This document shows, piece by piece, positions 9,044 through 20,500 of a DNA stretch of 64,000 nt. Every line of letters starts with the position of its first letter. Position 1 is the first letter of the stretch. Both the position numbers and the translations under genes were made by a program. The notes under the pieces are model-generated. The model made no database searches, had not been told where the DNA came from, and was given only the letters and a program-made list of their open reading frames with translations. Where the stretch lies: assembly GCA_020342235.1 (NCBI GenBank), contig CP073218.1, forward strand, positions 310,001-374,000. The letters are read 5' to 3'. This DNA comes from Saccharomycopsis phalli (lineage: Eukaryota; Ascomycota; Saccharomycetes; Ascoideales; Saccharomycopsidaceae).

Positions 9044-11119
9044 CTAACTTTCCAAAAAGATACCTTGCGATTCACGAATCTGGTCATCATTACGCTTACG
9101 TTGTTCCTTTTTCTCAAGCCGTCTAACACGTCTCTTGTCACGCTTTTCTTCTGCTACCCAGCCCTGGATATCCTCAAAATACTTGTCTTTTTGACTCCCT
9201 TTGCTTCTACCATACACCTGTAGCTTGGTTTTAGCGCCGTGTGGCCACCGATCTCCTTTTAGTGCTTTTCTAGCATCGTGGTATATCTCCTTACCCATGG
9301 ATCGAGGCACAATCCACATCTCAATGTTTCCTTGCGGAGTCAATACGCGCAAATTTACGTGGCCCTTTCTCTTCAATGGTGCCCCGATAATCCTTGGCCA
9401 GCTATCCATTCCGTTCGCAGTTATTATCTCCTCTTGTAACATGTTGATTTCTTCAATCAAAGCCGCTTTTGCTCCCCTTTCTGCCACCCCAATCCGTTCT
9501 CCGAGGCTTGCTAACTTGTCACCCAAAAATTTAACTTTATCCATAGTTTCTGTATCCGTATTACTGCGCTCCATAACTAAATAATTGAAATTTCCCTTCT
9601 CGTAACCCTTCCCGTGAGGCCGGCCGCTCCCTGCGCTACTCTCGCCTCGTAATTCGTCGCCATCCCATTCACTTGCCAAGATTCCTCCTTTTTTAAAGTC
9701 AATAGAAAACTTTGGCCGGGCTATTGAGCCACTGAAATTCAACCACTTCAATTCCGCTCCCTTGGAAGCATATTCGTAATACTTGGCACGCCCCATTTGC
9801 AACATGCACTGGTTGTCATTCGGATATGGCGCCACCACTTTCAAAAAGTAATCGGGAATAGGCTCAACTACCTCGTAATCTTGCGAGAGCTCGTCATCCA
9901 ACTGTAATTCGCTCTCACTGACTGCACCATACTTATCATCTAGCTGTTCCTTCAACTCCATGCCAACCCTCTGTGGTTTAATGCTTGATCCTCGAATCCA
10001 TGGCCGCGGGATCTTTGCATATTCATAGACTGACCGGTTTTCTGGTCGCACAGAAATCTGCCTTGCTCTCGAAATAATTTCAAAACCAAGAGGATTGCCC
10101 CGCTCCAAAATCACAATGCGGCCACCTGGTGCGAGCATCTTGAGGTAATACTCGAGATTTTCATCAATGCTAAGAGCAAAGCTATTTACGTCTTGCAATA
10201 AACCATGCAGTAAGATAATCATATCATACCTCTCACTACTAGGAATCCTGTCCAAGAGCTTGGTCTTGATTTTGATTCTTCGTGCATCCACCGCAAATAC
10301 CCCGTTATCCTCATTAGCATCACTTGCCACCGTTTCATGCAGAGTATTTTCATTAACCTGGCGACTCAAAATGACCTTTGCTCGTTCTTTCATCACTTCA
10401 GCACCCTGCTTATTCCCACTCACATATACATGCTTCAACTCCGGAACCCAGCCCTCCCCCAAAATCTCGTTCAAAACAACCATGCCTACACCAGGGCCAT
10501 ATCCAACATCAAGGACCTTGTTTGGGCAAAACTTCTCACCCTTGCGCTCTACAGTGGTTTTCAATTCCTGAAGAATCTGATACAAACTACCATAGTTCTG
10601 GACAAAAATCGTAGCCACATGCGAGTCAACCTGATCACTGGTCTTTACAGTTTGATGTATTCCTTCTTCTCTCATTGCAACAAACATGCGGGCAGCAGTC
10701 TTTCGAAGCGAATTTCTATGCTGATGGATTCCCAATATATTCTTCTCGATCACATTGGATATGGCCTCAGGAATCTTCACCTGCTCCTTTACAAACTTCC
10801 CATCCAATGTATCACCAAGAAACCGAGACTGTAGTCTATCCTGCTTGCTAGAGTTGTCACGCTTTAATATGTCCTCTCGCTCAATTACTTTCATCTTACT
10901 GCTGTACTTATCGAGATGTGGCTCATGCTCTGATCTAACCAACATACCATATGTCTCTGAATTCTTAAGATCATTGAAGGGCAATGCACTCGGAGACTCA
11001 ATGTCCTCAATGGCAAACTCACCATAGTTAATTTTCAGTGCCTTGCCTGGTGCATATTCACTGACAGACTTGTTTCGAATTGCCGCAGACCATCCAAAGG
11101 TTCTTATTTGCCTAAACAT
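9044..11119 (-). CDS. RSM22: Rsm22/METTL17-like mitochondrial ribosome small-subunit factor
   Basis: A 691-aa protein of the Rsm22 family, methyltransferase-like factors needed for mitochondrial small ribosomal subunit assembly and translation. The AdoMet-binding-like motif VLDVGYGPGVG lies near residue 205, and the RPWIRGSS and APYP...CMLQMGRAKYYEY family blocks follow. The N-terminus (MFRQIRTFGWSAAIRNKS) is a typical matrix-targeting sequence. The protein has only two cysteines (KFCPNK and NQCMLQ), so it cannot supply the four Cys ligands of the Fe-S cluster known from this family. The C-terminus is a highly charged coiled segment. Two CACGTG elements lie 110-185 bp upstream. Confidence 0.88.
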   Translation of the reverse strand: MFRQIRTFGWSAAIRNKSVSEYAPGKALKINYGEFAIEDIESPSALPFNDLKNSETYGMLVRSEHEPHLDKYSSKMKVIEREDILKRDNSSKQDRLQSRFLGDTLDGKFVKEQVKIPEAISNVIEKNILGIHQHRNSLRKTAARMFVAMREEGIHQTVKTSDQVDSHVATIFVQNYGSLYQILQELKTTVERKGEKFCPNKVLDVGYGPGVGMVVLNEILGEGWVPELKHVYVSGNKQGAEVMKERAKVILSRQVNENTLHETVASDANEDNGVFAVDARRIKIKTKLLDRIPSSERYDMIILLHGLLQDVNSFALSIDENLEYYLKMLAPGGRIVILERGNPLGFEIISRARQISVRPENRSVYEYAKIPRPWIRGSSIKPQRVGMELKEQLDDKYGAVSESELQLDDELSQDYEVVEPIPDYFLKVVAPYPNDNQCMLQMGRAKYYEYASKGAELKWLNFSGSIARPKFSIDFKKGGILASEWDGDELRGESSAGSGRPHGKGYEKGNFNYLVMERSNTDTETMDKVKFLGDKLASLGERIGVAERGAKAALIEEINMLQEEIITANGMDSWPRIIGAPLKRKGHVNLRVLTPQGNIEMWIVPRSMGKEIYHDARKALKGDRWPHGAKTKLQVYGRSKGSQKDKYFEDIQGWVAEEKRDKRRVRRLEKKEQRKRNDDQIRESQGIFLES

Positions 11120-12000
11120 TTAAATGCGACACTCTGAGCAAAAAGTCAATTACTCGTGTGGTTAATTCACAAAGTTTATCAACTAAACTTCAAATTATCA
11201 GATGCATCTTCCAAAAAATTCCTTCTCATTCACGTGATCACTTGAAAAAGAGGCAAGCGAAAGTGTGGCCCAGTGAAAAAATGTCACTTTATGAATATCA
11301 CGTGATTATTCTGGCGATTTATTAGGTTTAACAGGCAACACTCCAAACGCACCACAGGCTAATAATCCTCAAAAATGCATTCCGTCTCTGAAAAAGTCAG
11401 TTTTATGTAGAAGGTAGCGCAGTTGCAGTTTGGATATCAGTATTGTTATGTGTTGTGGCATTACAGAGTCAAAGCTTGGCGCGTGTAAGTCACAGCCGAA
11501 TGCAAACTCGTACTTTGAAATGCATCATTCCTGACGATAGAATTTAGAATTCAGAACGCGGTATATGTAGTTGGCCATTAAATAAAAAAAGAGGAGATGC
11601 ATTAAGCAGATAGCGATAAAAGAGCCAAGTTAAGCAGCAATTTATAACCTTTAAGTATGACGCTCAATATATGTTAGCCAATAACAATCAATGATCAATA
11701 CCAAGAAGAATGTGAAATTACACGGTCATACCCCAGGACAAGAAAAATTATGTAATTGGATGAGGTGATTTTGTTAATCCAAGTGTAACTACCTGGATTC
11801 TGTATGTCCTTAGAACATTGCAGCAAGTTGAGTATTTGTTGGTCAGGGTTTTGTGTGAACACGTGCCCAGGATTAGTGAGGCTATATCATTGGACTCATC
11901 TGTACCATTAATAAGCAACTACCCTGAGAGACTTGTCAAGGATTGGGCAGATTATTTCTAGCAAATATTCTTTATAAGTCAAACGTCGTATTATTCTAAT
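11120..12000. promoter_or_regulatory. Divergent intergenic region with CACGTG elements
   Basis: This lies between the RSM22 start and the gene at 12001. CACGTG occurs at 11231-11236 and 11299-11304 (RSM22 side) and at 11870-11875 (12001 side). CACGTG is the core recognised by Cbf1-type bHLH factors. Nothing else was recognised. Confidence 0.5.
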
Positions 12001-14061
12001 ATGAACGATATCGGGGGAGTGGCTGTGCCCGCTAGTGGTGTTTCTGACTCTATTGGCTCCTCATCGATTTATAATAAAAAAATTACAGGCAGTGGTATAA
12101 ACAGGAAGAGATATTCCAATAATAAAAGCCAAATAAAAAAGGGGAGCAGTTTTGAATTAGATAATGTCAAGAGGAAAAATAACGGAATAGTTAGCGGTGG
12201 ACTAAAAGTACCACCAATTGATGACGATGATGGGGCGAAAATCGGACAAATCATCAATTCCAACAACCCCGAAATTTTGCAAGAGACTAAAAACATATCC
12301 AAGATAATCGTTAATATGCGAAAGTCTATAATACTGGATTTTGTCGACCCCAATTTCGTGGAACTGGATTCCATGAAGCGGTTTGATATCAGCGGTTTAC
12401 AAGACATTACCGAGACTCTGGATAGTCAACAAGTCGAAAAACGCAAATCCTTTGTCGCCTCTAGATCAACTTTGAACAGAGCCGAACGTGTTAAGGTTAC
12501 CCTAGGAACATATTATGTCTGTATGGAACGATATCAGAGGAAGTTTAGTGCGGTAAGCAATTCCAATAAGCAACAGTTAGTGTTGAACTGGAACCCCCTT
12601 CAGATAATTCGTAACGAGGCCAGCATAGGACTGAATCGATTCGGTAATGGTGTACCTAATATTTATCCAAAGTTACATCCATTAGCCTCTACTGCATTTT
12701 CGCATTCCAAAAGAAGATTGATATGGGAGTTAAATCAGCAGCAGATACTATTGGACTTCTATTGGAGTATGGATCATTGGTATTTATTACGAAACAGACA
12801 TGGTCAACTTATATTCACACAAGGACAGTCAAGCAGCGGACCGTGTAGCCGATCTAGTAGTAGAATAAATGGGGGTGGGAGCAGTAACAGCGGAAGAGCA
12901 AATAGTCTGAATGATAGTGGAAATAGCAATTCAAGTGATGGTCATGTTCATCATTTACTACCAAGTTTCTTGAATTCGTCCTATAAGAAGAGTATCTCCG
13001 AAAGGAATAATTCTGAAAAGAATACTTCCGAAAAGAACATTTCTGAAATCAATATTCTAGAAGAACCCTATGGTATGGAAGATTCTAAACGGTTTAATGA
13101 TGTAATGCCTTCGTTCAATCATGTTCAAGGCAGAATATTTTCTGGAAGTAACGACAGTGATGTTGAATTGCCCGGACCTCCTATGATTGTTATAGATGAC
13201 ATGGGAAGTAAAGCACCACAGAGAATTCAGAAGTATTATAGAAGTGAAGAACTAGAAGACGGGGATTGGGAGCATCGGGGCGAAGAGGCAAAGAAGACAG
13301 TACCTCTTAGTTCTAGCAAAAGAAGTCTAGGCTCTTTCTTTGATTCACTGGATGATAAGGACAAAATTATGGTGACAGAAGAGGAAAAATCTGATAATTC
13401 GTCTGAAAGTTCAAAGCGACCCTCAGATCATGAGACTAGAATCTTGCCAAGCGCAAAGTTTTCCACCAGCAGTTTGCTTAGAAATGATAGCATCAAAAGC
13501 TGCCATAAAGAAGATTATATTAACCAATTAAAGCGGCTTGATACCAGTTACTCTGTCATTGATATTCACTTATTAGCTCAAAAATTAAAATATGAGAAAG
13601 CTTTTGGAATACGAAACTCCAACGACTCAGTTAATCCATTAACGGATTTCAACGACAGCTATAACAAGTCTATAATTGGATTGGAAATGAATGAGAATTT
13701 ACTTGGAATACTCTTGTCATCGAACAATAAAGAGGTTGAACGGCTCAATAGAATAAAACTGCAAATCAATAATAACTATTCATCCAAGATAGATGGACTT
13801 TTGTCTACCTCAGATAGAATGATTTCAAACATTAATACTAAATTGTCAATTAACTTGAAAAAGATAAATGAGAAAATTGTGGATGGAAACTTTAATAATT
13901 CGCGAGTGAACGATTTTATATTCCAAAAACTATTCTTTACCGTGGTGGAGTATACTATTGTGATCTTATTATATTTGACTTGGTCAATAATTAGTCTATT
14001 AAAGATTGGATTTAGAGTTTTTATTATTTTCTGGAAGTTATTTAAATGGGTTTTTTGGTAA
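12001..14061 (+). CDS. Uncharacterised 686-aa protein with C-terminal membrane anchor
   Basis: The ordered part spans roughly residues 90-270 and contains RAERVKVTLGTYYVCMERY, WNPLQIIRNEASIG and an aromatic block (LIWELNQQQILLDFYWSMDHWYLL). A long Ser/Asn-rich disordered region follows, including a five-residue repeat NNSEK/NTSEK/NISEI (about 13003-13059). The C-terminus is a coiled segment and then two closely spaced hydrophobic stretches (VVEYTIVILLYLTWSIISLL, FRVFIIFWKLFKWVFW), so the protein is probably tail- or hairpin-anchored with a cytosolic bulk. Length and layout are reminiscent of the telomere-capping-maintenance protein Mtc4 of S. cerevisiae, but I cannot verify this and leave the symbol empty. 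Confidence 0.75.
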   Translation: MNDIGGVAVPASGVSDSIGSSSIYNKKITGSGINRKRYSNNKSQIKKGSSFELDNVKRKNNGIVSGGLKVPPIDDDDGAKIGQIINSNNPEILQETKNISKIIVNMRKSIILDFVDPNFVELDSMKRFDISGLQDITETLDSQQVEKRKSFVASRSTLNRAERVKVTLGTYYVCMERYQRKFSAVSNSNKQQLVLNWNPLQIIRNEASIGLNRFGNGVPNIYPKLHPLASTAFSHSKRRLIWELNQQQILLDFYWSMDHWYLLRNRHGQLIFTQGQSSSGPCSRSSSRINGGGSSNSGRANSLNDSGNSNSSDGHVHHLLPSFLNSSYKKSISERNNSEKNTSEKNISEINILEEPYGMEDSKRFNDVMPSFNHVQGRIFSGSNDSDVELPGPPMIVIDDMGSKAPQRIQKYYRSEELEDGDWEHRGEEAKKTVPLSSSKRSLGSFFDSLDDKDKIMVTEEEKSDNSSESSKRPSDHETRILPSAKFSTSSLLRNDSIKSCHKEDYINQLKRLDTSYSVIDIHLLAQKLKYEKAFGIRNSNDSVNPLTDFNDSYNKSIIGLEMNENLLGILLSSNNKEVERLNRIKLQINNNYSSKIDGLLSTSDRMISNINTKLSINLKKINEKIVDGNFNNSRVNDFIFQKLFFTVVEYTIVILLYLTWSIISLLKIGFRVFIIFWKLFKWVFW

Positions 14062-14708
14062 TAAGGAAGGATATGAAAAATGCTGTTTTAGTTATTGGCA
14101 GAATTTGCCTACCTAGGCTATACAGCAATTTTAGACAGGCAATTGGTACAATTGTCACAAAGGTACAACATACCTAAGTTTTATTATCTTTTAGTTTAAA
14201 GCATTGCTATTGTTGAAAATGTCTTCAAGCCTGTGGTCCTGAGTCATACCTTGTCAAGATGAATCACTCGTCTGGATCCCATGGGGATGAAAGTAGTGAT
14301 ATTTTATCCAAATGAAAAGCATTTGATAAAAATATGAGGGCTGGTAACAGGAGATACAAAGATATAAAAGAATCTTACCTCAATGCAATGAACATATAAC
14401 CAATTTACTCTTTGAGCTCAAAGGTAACAACGAAATACTTGCCTAAACTATTGAATCTGATAAATTGGCCAGTTCTTGCAGAATAAAGGATATTATTTGG
14501 CATCCATAAATTTAGACATTATGATATACTTAATTACAATTACAACTTCTGAATTTTAAATTATTAATATACGAATTTACGTTACTAATCGATTGAAATG
14601 ATTCAATAGTTTGCCTAAGTCATTCTAGAATGTGCGGTTATCTCGTTACAATCCGGGTAACTCTTACCGTACATTTAAACATTACACATGTACTCTAGAA
14701 TACCAACA
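14062..14708. other. Intergenic with CCGGGTAA site before TRS20
   Basis: This lies between the membrane-anchored protein gene and TRS20. The only element I can name is CCGGGTAA at 14653-14660. The remainder is A+T-rich with no open frame, tRNA or repeat. Confidence 0.5.
14653..14660 (-). promoter_or_regulatory. Reb1-like TTACCCGG site upstream of TRS20
   Basis: CCGGGTAA ends 48 bp before the TRS20 ATG. The core matches the TTACCCG recognised by the yeast general regulatory factor Reb1. The same motif at similar spacing precedes IPP1, GUS1 and RAD17 in this window. Confidence 0.55.
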
Positions 14709-15178
14709 ATGTCATATTACCTTGCTTTGATAGGAACGCTAGATAATCCGATTTATGAAGCTGAATTTGGAACCTTTAAGCAAGGAGGAGATGGGTCCTC
14801 GAAAGTATGTGTTTTGTTTATGTTACTAGTAGCTTTTGCTAACGCCAGTTTACTCAAGAAATGAAAGAGTTGAATCCATTTATTATACATTCATCCTTGG
14901 ATTTAGTTGAAGATATTCAGTGGTCGAAAAACTCAATGTATTTGAAGGTGATTGATAATTTTTATGGTTATTATGTGAGCGCCTATGTCACGCCATCCAA
15001 TGTGAAGATCCTCCTACTACATGAATTGAAGAATGACGAGGCAATAAAGCAGTTTTTCTTTGACATAAATGAATTATACACAAAGACATTGTTGAATCCG
15101 TTTTATAGCGTGAATTCGCCTATAGTGAGTAATAATTTCGATGTGAAGGTGAAAGCTCTAGTCAAAAAGTATTTATAA
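14709..15178 (+). CDS. TRS20: TRAPP complex subunit Trs20 / sedlin (spliced)
   Basis: Small longin-fold subunit of the TRAPP tethering complexes that activate Ypt1 in ER-to-Golgi traffic and autophagy. Exons are 14709-14804 and 14849-15178, with a 44-nt intron (GTATGT ... GCTAAC ... CCAG). The spliced protein is 141 aa. It begins MSYYLALIGTLDNPIYEAEF and contains ELNPFIIHSSLDLVEDIQW, KVIDNFYGYYVSAYVTPSNVK and ELYTKTLLNPFY, all diagnostic of Trs20/TRAPPC2. It lacks the glycine-rich insert of the S. cerevisiae protein. The 3' end converges with DSN1 at about 200 bp. Confidence 0.93.
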
Positions 15179-15378
15179 GGGGGATACGCTGGCTCAAGAT
15201 TCCATGGATATTTTATCTCCAAGACAGGCAAACGATTGCTCAATGATGCATGTACCAATAATAGTTAGAAAAACATTTCCGGCTGACAGCTGTTATGGAG
15301 TCTTAATGACATCTCTTACTGTGTTTGTCTGTTCCGCCGTATATTCTCCTGTGCATGATTCATTAATTTACATATATT

Positions 15379-17322
15379 CTATACTATGTCTTGCCCTTTG
15401 TCTATTCGGGTAATTCCTCTCAATAACTCAATATCGTCAATCTCATACTCCTCCAACTCCTCAGTGATACTTTTATCCGGGTCTCCCTTGCGAACCTGCT
15501 TCACAGTGTTGGTCTTAATATACTTTCTTATTATCAGGGTTAAGTATTGTATTTTATTATATTCGAAGTTTTTAATGACCGAGTCATTAAACTTCAATTC
15601 ATCTGCCCAGTTATTCAAGTAATTCAAAGAGTCACTCATTCTTTCATTGATATCCTTTACCAAGCTTTTTGCAGCCTGAGTGGTTTTTTCGAAATACTGA
15701 TTGTCACTTAATATGTCCATAGTGTCCTTTTCAATACCATGTCGTTGATTCCTCTTATCCAAATTGTAATCTTCTAGCTGTAAACTCAACTTTGATTTTT
15801 CGTTCTGAGAGTTGTACTTGCTATGTAGTTTATCCAACTGGGCATTTTCTTTCTTTAAATTTTTCAATCGCTTTTCGAACATCTGTATCGCCTTGGCAAT
15901 CTCTAGATTCTTCTGATTAGGTAGCATCTGCACATCTGTATCAACAATCGGCTCTTCCTGGTCTCTATTCCACCAACTAGTATTAATTTTTCCATCAATC
16001 AAATCTCGTAAAATTTCATCCTTTATTAATTTAGTAATATTAGCAGCTATCTTGTCATCTTCGCTATCAACTTTTCGGGTTGTAGCCGTGGTCTTAAGGG
16101 TTTCGTTGTCTATATCAACTTGCCTCTTCAAGCACCATATCAAAAGCTGCTTCATTCTGTGAGGTTCCGGCAACTCTACATCCAAATGCTTGTAGAAGCT
16201 ACTAACAGGAACACCTGTATGTGGGGCAACCTGAAACCCTTTTCCAATGGAGGAAATTCGTTTGCCTCGTTTACCTAATGATGATCGTCGGTTTGACCGA
16301 TTCCTCAACTCCTTATTCCGTTTCTGTACCGGGGTTTCAGATGTTTTCAATGGTTGCTTAATCGGTGTTTCGGTTGAAAAAAAAGCTTCCGTATCCTTAG
16401 TCTTAGTAACTTTCGGTGTGTCACTATGCCCATCCGATACATTTGAGCTCTTGCTTCTTGTAGAGGTGCTAGGTGTGCCTATTTCAGGATCTAGTATCAT
16501 CCTGCCATCAATCAATGAATCTGACGCTCCTTCCTTGTTTCTGCGGGAGGGTCGTTCTTGATCTGCCTTGTATCTTTTCTTGGGTATCTTATCCGCTGCA
16601 TTTTTGGCTTTAGAATTATCTATAGATTTCGCAGTATTCTTCATCGACTTATTTGCAGATTTCTTTACAGGTTCCTTGATGGGTTTTCTTGACGGCTTGC
16701 TGGGAACATGTTTCTCAGATTCTCCATCGCTAGAACCAAATTGAAATATTGGATTCACCATATTTATACTATTATCAGGCTTGACTTCCTTATCACTGAC
16801 TTTGTGACTGGTCTTTTTTCCAGCCTTTTTGACGATTTTCTTAGGTCCAGCTTTGGGCTGCCTCACCTTACTGACTTCTTTCTTTTCCACTTCATCCTCG
16901 GAACTCATATCTAAAAGCTTTTTATTGTTACTAACTGGTACACTGCTTTCACGATTCTTCTTTTTCGGCCTCTTTACCGGACGCTGATTCTTGGCCGCAA
17001 TGTTCCTGACATGGTTATTCACCTTACTGGGCACCATATTCTCGCCTTTAACCTCTTTAATATTATCAAATTTATTTTTTCCCTTCAGTTTCGAGTCTTG
17101 GGAGTTATCCTGAACGGATAGCCCTAGTATGGAACTTGTAATTAATGGACTTCGATTAAATGCGGAGGATATATTTGAAGAGTGATCTAACGCGCTGCCG
17201 TTACCAGTGCTTTCCTCAAAGCTTGCTTCATCATACTCTTTAATTTGCCGAACTTTCTTTTTCTTTACGGCTCGGGATCCACCTGTGGCCTTTCTCTTTT
17301 CCACGGTCTTTTCCACGGCCAT
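15379..17322 (-). CDS. DSN1: Kinetochore MIND/Mis12 complex subunit Dsn1
   Basis: A 647-aa protein of the MIND complex, which links inner kinetochore proteins to the KNL1 and Ndc80 complexes. The diagnostic block is SSLGKRGKRISSIGKGFQVA followed by PHTGVPVSSFYKHLDVELPEPHRMKQLLIWCLKR. The first part carries two RxS-type sites corresponding to the Ipl1/Aurora B sites that control inner kinetochore binding. The N-terminal half is Lys/Ser-rich and disordered with several nuclear-localisation-like clusters (KKKKVRQIK, RPVKRPKKKNR). The C-terminal third is coiled coil (MFEKRLKNLKKENAQLDKLHSK). It is divergent from the GH63-like gene across 234 bp. Confidence 0.9.
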   Translation of the reverse strand: MAVEKTVEKRKATGGSRAVKKKKVRQIKEYDEASFEESTGNGSALDHSSNISSAFNRSPLITSSILGLSVQDNSQDSKLKGKNKFDNIKEVKGENMVPSKVNNHVRNIAAKNQRPVKRPKKKNRESSVPVSNNKKLLDMSSEDEVEKKEVSKVRQPKAGPKKIVKKAGKKTSHKVSDKEVKPDNSINMVNPIFQFGSSDGESEKHVPSKPSRKPIKEPVKKSANKSMKNTAKSIDNSKAKNAADKIPKKRYKADQERPSRRNKEGASDSLIDGRMILDPEIGTPSTSTRSKSSNVSDGHSDTPKVTKTKDTEAFFSTETPIKQPLKTSETPVQKRNKELRNRSNRRSSLGKRGKRISSIGKGFQVAPHTGVPVSSFYKHLDVELPEPHRMKQLLIWCLKRQVDIDNETLKTTATTRKVDSEDDKIAANITKLIKDEILRDLIDGKINTSWWNRDQEEPIVDTDVQMLPNQKNLEIAKAIQMFEKRLKNLKKENAQLDKLHSKYNSQNEKSKLSLQLEDYNLDKRNQRHGIEKDTMDILSDNQYFEKTTQAAKSLVKDINERMSDSLNYLNNWADELKFNDSVIKNFEYNKIQYLTLIIRKYIKTNTVKQVRKGDPDKSITEELEEYEIDDIELLRGITRIDKGQDIV

Positions 17323-17368
17323 GGTACTATCACTAACGCGTAATTTGTTTGTTTTGAAATGGTAAACT

Positions 17369-17374
17369 CACGTG
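17369..17374. promoter_or_regulatory. CACGTG element in DSN1/GH63-like divergent promoter
   Basis: CACGTG (in context TCACGTGAT) lies 47 bp upstream of the DSN1 ATG. A second CACGTG is at 17498-17503 and a TTACCCG at 17461-17467, so this short divergent promoter carries both recurrent motifs of the window. Confidence 0.5.
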
Positions 17375-17556
17375 ATTGGTGTTTTGGGAAATCAAATAGA
17401 TACCAATCATACGGATCCCTTACACTTTGTCTTGTGTGCAGGACTAGGATAATCACCAATTTACCCGACTGCATGCATTCACCGGGTTAATTTGACACAC
17501 GTGACAGTAGATGACATAGGGTTCCCAAATTTAATAGCAATCCATTATAACTGAGT

Positions 17557-20500
17557 ATGACAATTGGAAATACAACTGCGGAAGATACCCGGTTAGAAGA
17601 GGATCGATTACGGAAAAAATATTGGAAACGATGGGGTCCATATTTGGGTGAAAGACAATGGGTGAGTTAATGTAGATTTAGTAGAAGTGTAAACAGGACT
17701 AACTCTAGTCAACGGTTAGAGAGGACTATTCTTGTGATGGAAATGCCTGGTCTGATTTCACTTTTGACCAGTCACGGTCCAGAGTGTATAGATGGGGTGA
17801 AGATGGATTGGCTGGTGTTTCAGACACTCATCAGTTGGTATGTTTGTCCTTGGGATTGTGGAACGAGAACGACGATATCTTGAAAGAAAAGTTGTTTGGG
17901 GTTGGCGGACCACAAGGCAACCATGGTGAGGATGTCAAGGAGTTATACTATTACTTGGATAATACTCCGACACACTCTTATATGAAGTATTTGTACAAGT
18001 ATCCGCATAAGAGGTATCCCTATGAGAAGTTGGTACACGAGTCAAGTACTCGGTCACGCTTAGAAAGAGAGTATGAGTTACAAGACACGGGAATTTTAGA
18101 GGATAATGCGTACTTTGACATCGTATTCGAGATGGCAAAGGATGATGAGGACCCTGAGGTTTTAAATTTTCGAATTACTGCATATAACCGAGGAGAGGAG
18201 CCAGCGCCATTGCACATCATTCCTCACGTGTTCTTTAGAAACACCTGGAGTTGGAATACAATTGAAGAGCGAAAGCGCGCCAAACCAACTTTATACCAGG
18301 ATGGCGAATCTGCCATTGGTTTGGACCACTGGAAGTTTGGAAAGCGAAGAGTTACGTTTGCTCCTTCTGGATTCACTCAAAACGACGTTGAGCCTCGGTT
18401 ATTGTTCACGGAGAATGAGACCAACAAGAAGCGGTTGTATAATCAGAAGAACGATTCAAAGTACGTCAAGGACGCATTCCACGACTACATTGTTGAGGAG
18501 GACGAAGACGCCGTGAACCCTGAATTGAGAGGAACCAAATCATGTGCGTGGTTTGCGTTTGATGAGAATGGCGGTATTCCGCCAGGTGAACATGTGACCA
18601 TTCGGTACCGTTTTTCTCCCTCAGATAGCGATGATATTTCTTCTGAGGAATACTTGAGGGATATTTTTGACGAAGAAGAATTTGATGAGATCTTTGGACG
18701 CAAGCAAGACGAGGCCGACAAGTTCTATTGGCGAGTTTCTCCACTCCCTATTAGTAACGAACTTCGTAAAGTGCAAAGACAAGCGTTTGCTGGTTTGCTC
18801 TGGTCCAAGCAGTACTACCAGTTCATCTACGACTATTGGTACAATGGGGACCCCGGATCCAAGACAAAACCTCCACGGAATCGAGCAAATGGAAGAAACG
18901 CGCATTGGCAACATCTTTACTGTGACGAAGTTTTGTCAATGCCAGATAAATGGGAGTACCCTTTTTTTGCTTCGTGGGATACATGCTTTCACTGTATTCC
19001 TCTTACTATGATTGACCCTGAATTTGCTAAAAACCAAATCGAAATTTTCCTCAAAGAATGGTACCAACACCCCAATGGAGCTTGTCCTAGTTACGAGTGG
19101 TCTTTTGATGATTTGAATCCTCCTGTGTTTGCCTGGTCGGCATTCAGAGTATACAAGACCGAACGGAAGATGTACAAACGAGAGGACAAGGAGTTTTTAG
19201 AACGCGTATTTCACAAATTACTTTTAAACTTCACTTGGTGGATCAATCGAAAGGATTGCGACGGAAATAATGTTTTCGAGGGAGGATTCTTAGGGTTAGA
19301 TAACATCGGGATTTTCAACCGCTCAGAGCCTTTACCTACGGGTGGAGTATTAGAACAGGCAGATTCGACTGGCTGGATGGCGTTTTACTCCCTTCAAATG
19401 CTTAACATTGCATTAGAGTTGGCCAAAGATAAAAAGGTCTATGAGCACATTGCCTCAAAGTTTTTGGAACATTTCCTTTTAATTGCTGATGCTATGACAT
19501 ACAAATCGGAGGATGGAGAGCGATCTTTATGGGATGAAAATGATCAGTTTTACTATGATGCAATCAGATATCCAAATGGCTATAAGGAGTTATTGCCTGT
19601 GAGATCTTTGGTAGGTCTTATACCATTGTATGCATCTTTAACTATTGAGCCTGAGTGGTTGTCCAAGTTTCCTGGATTCAAGCATAGATTTGACTTCTTG
19701 GTAGAGAGAAGAGGGGATATTGCATCCAGAAATATTGCCAGTACTACTGAAAGAGGTATCGGGGAACGGTTGCTTTTAGCATTAGTGAATAAAGATAGAC
19801 TCAAGGCTATATTGGAGAAGATGTTGGATGAAGAAGAGTTCTTATCCCAGTACGGAATTAGATCTATGTCCAAGTACCATGAGAAGCATCCATTCACCAA
19901 AGAAGTACACGGTCAGACATATGAGGTGAAATATCTACCTGGTGAAAGTGACAGTGGTCTTTTTGGCGGTAATTCCAACTGGCGTGGCCCTATTTGGTTC
20001 CCTGTTAACTTTTTGCTTGTTGAATCATTGCAGAGATTTCATTTGTACTACGGGCCAAAATTCACAGTAGAGTGTCCAAAGGGAAGTGGAAATTTTATGA
20101 ACTTGGCACAGGTTGCGGAATTTATTCAGCATCGCTTAATTAAAATCTTCACTGCCGACAGCGATCATGTCAGAGCTTGCATTGGGGCAGAGAATGATCT
20201 TCAGAACAGAGACCAATATTTTGCGGACTTCATACCATTCTATGAATATTTTGATGGTGATACTGGTAGAGGACTTGGTGCTTCCCATCAATGTGGCTGG
20301 ACAGCTTTGGTAGCAAAATGGATTCATGATGTTGGTATTTCTATGCAAACTTCCACCACACCAAAGACACCACGGACCATTGCGGCTGAGTATTTCGACG
20401 AAGAAGATTTGTTCAAAGAAAGTGCCAGCACATTTTCTAGTAAACTTACTCGGAGAAAGTCATACAAGTCCACAGCTAATTTGGCAAGCCAAGGTGAAAT

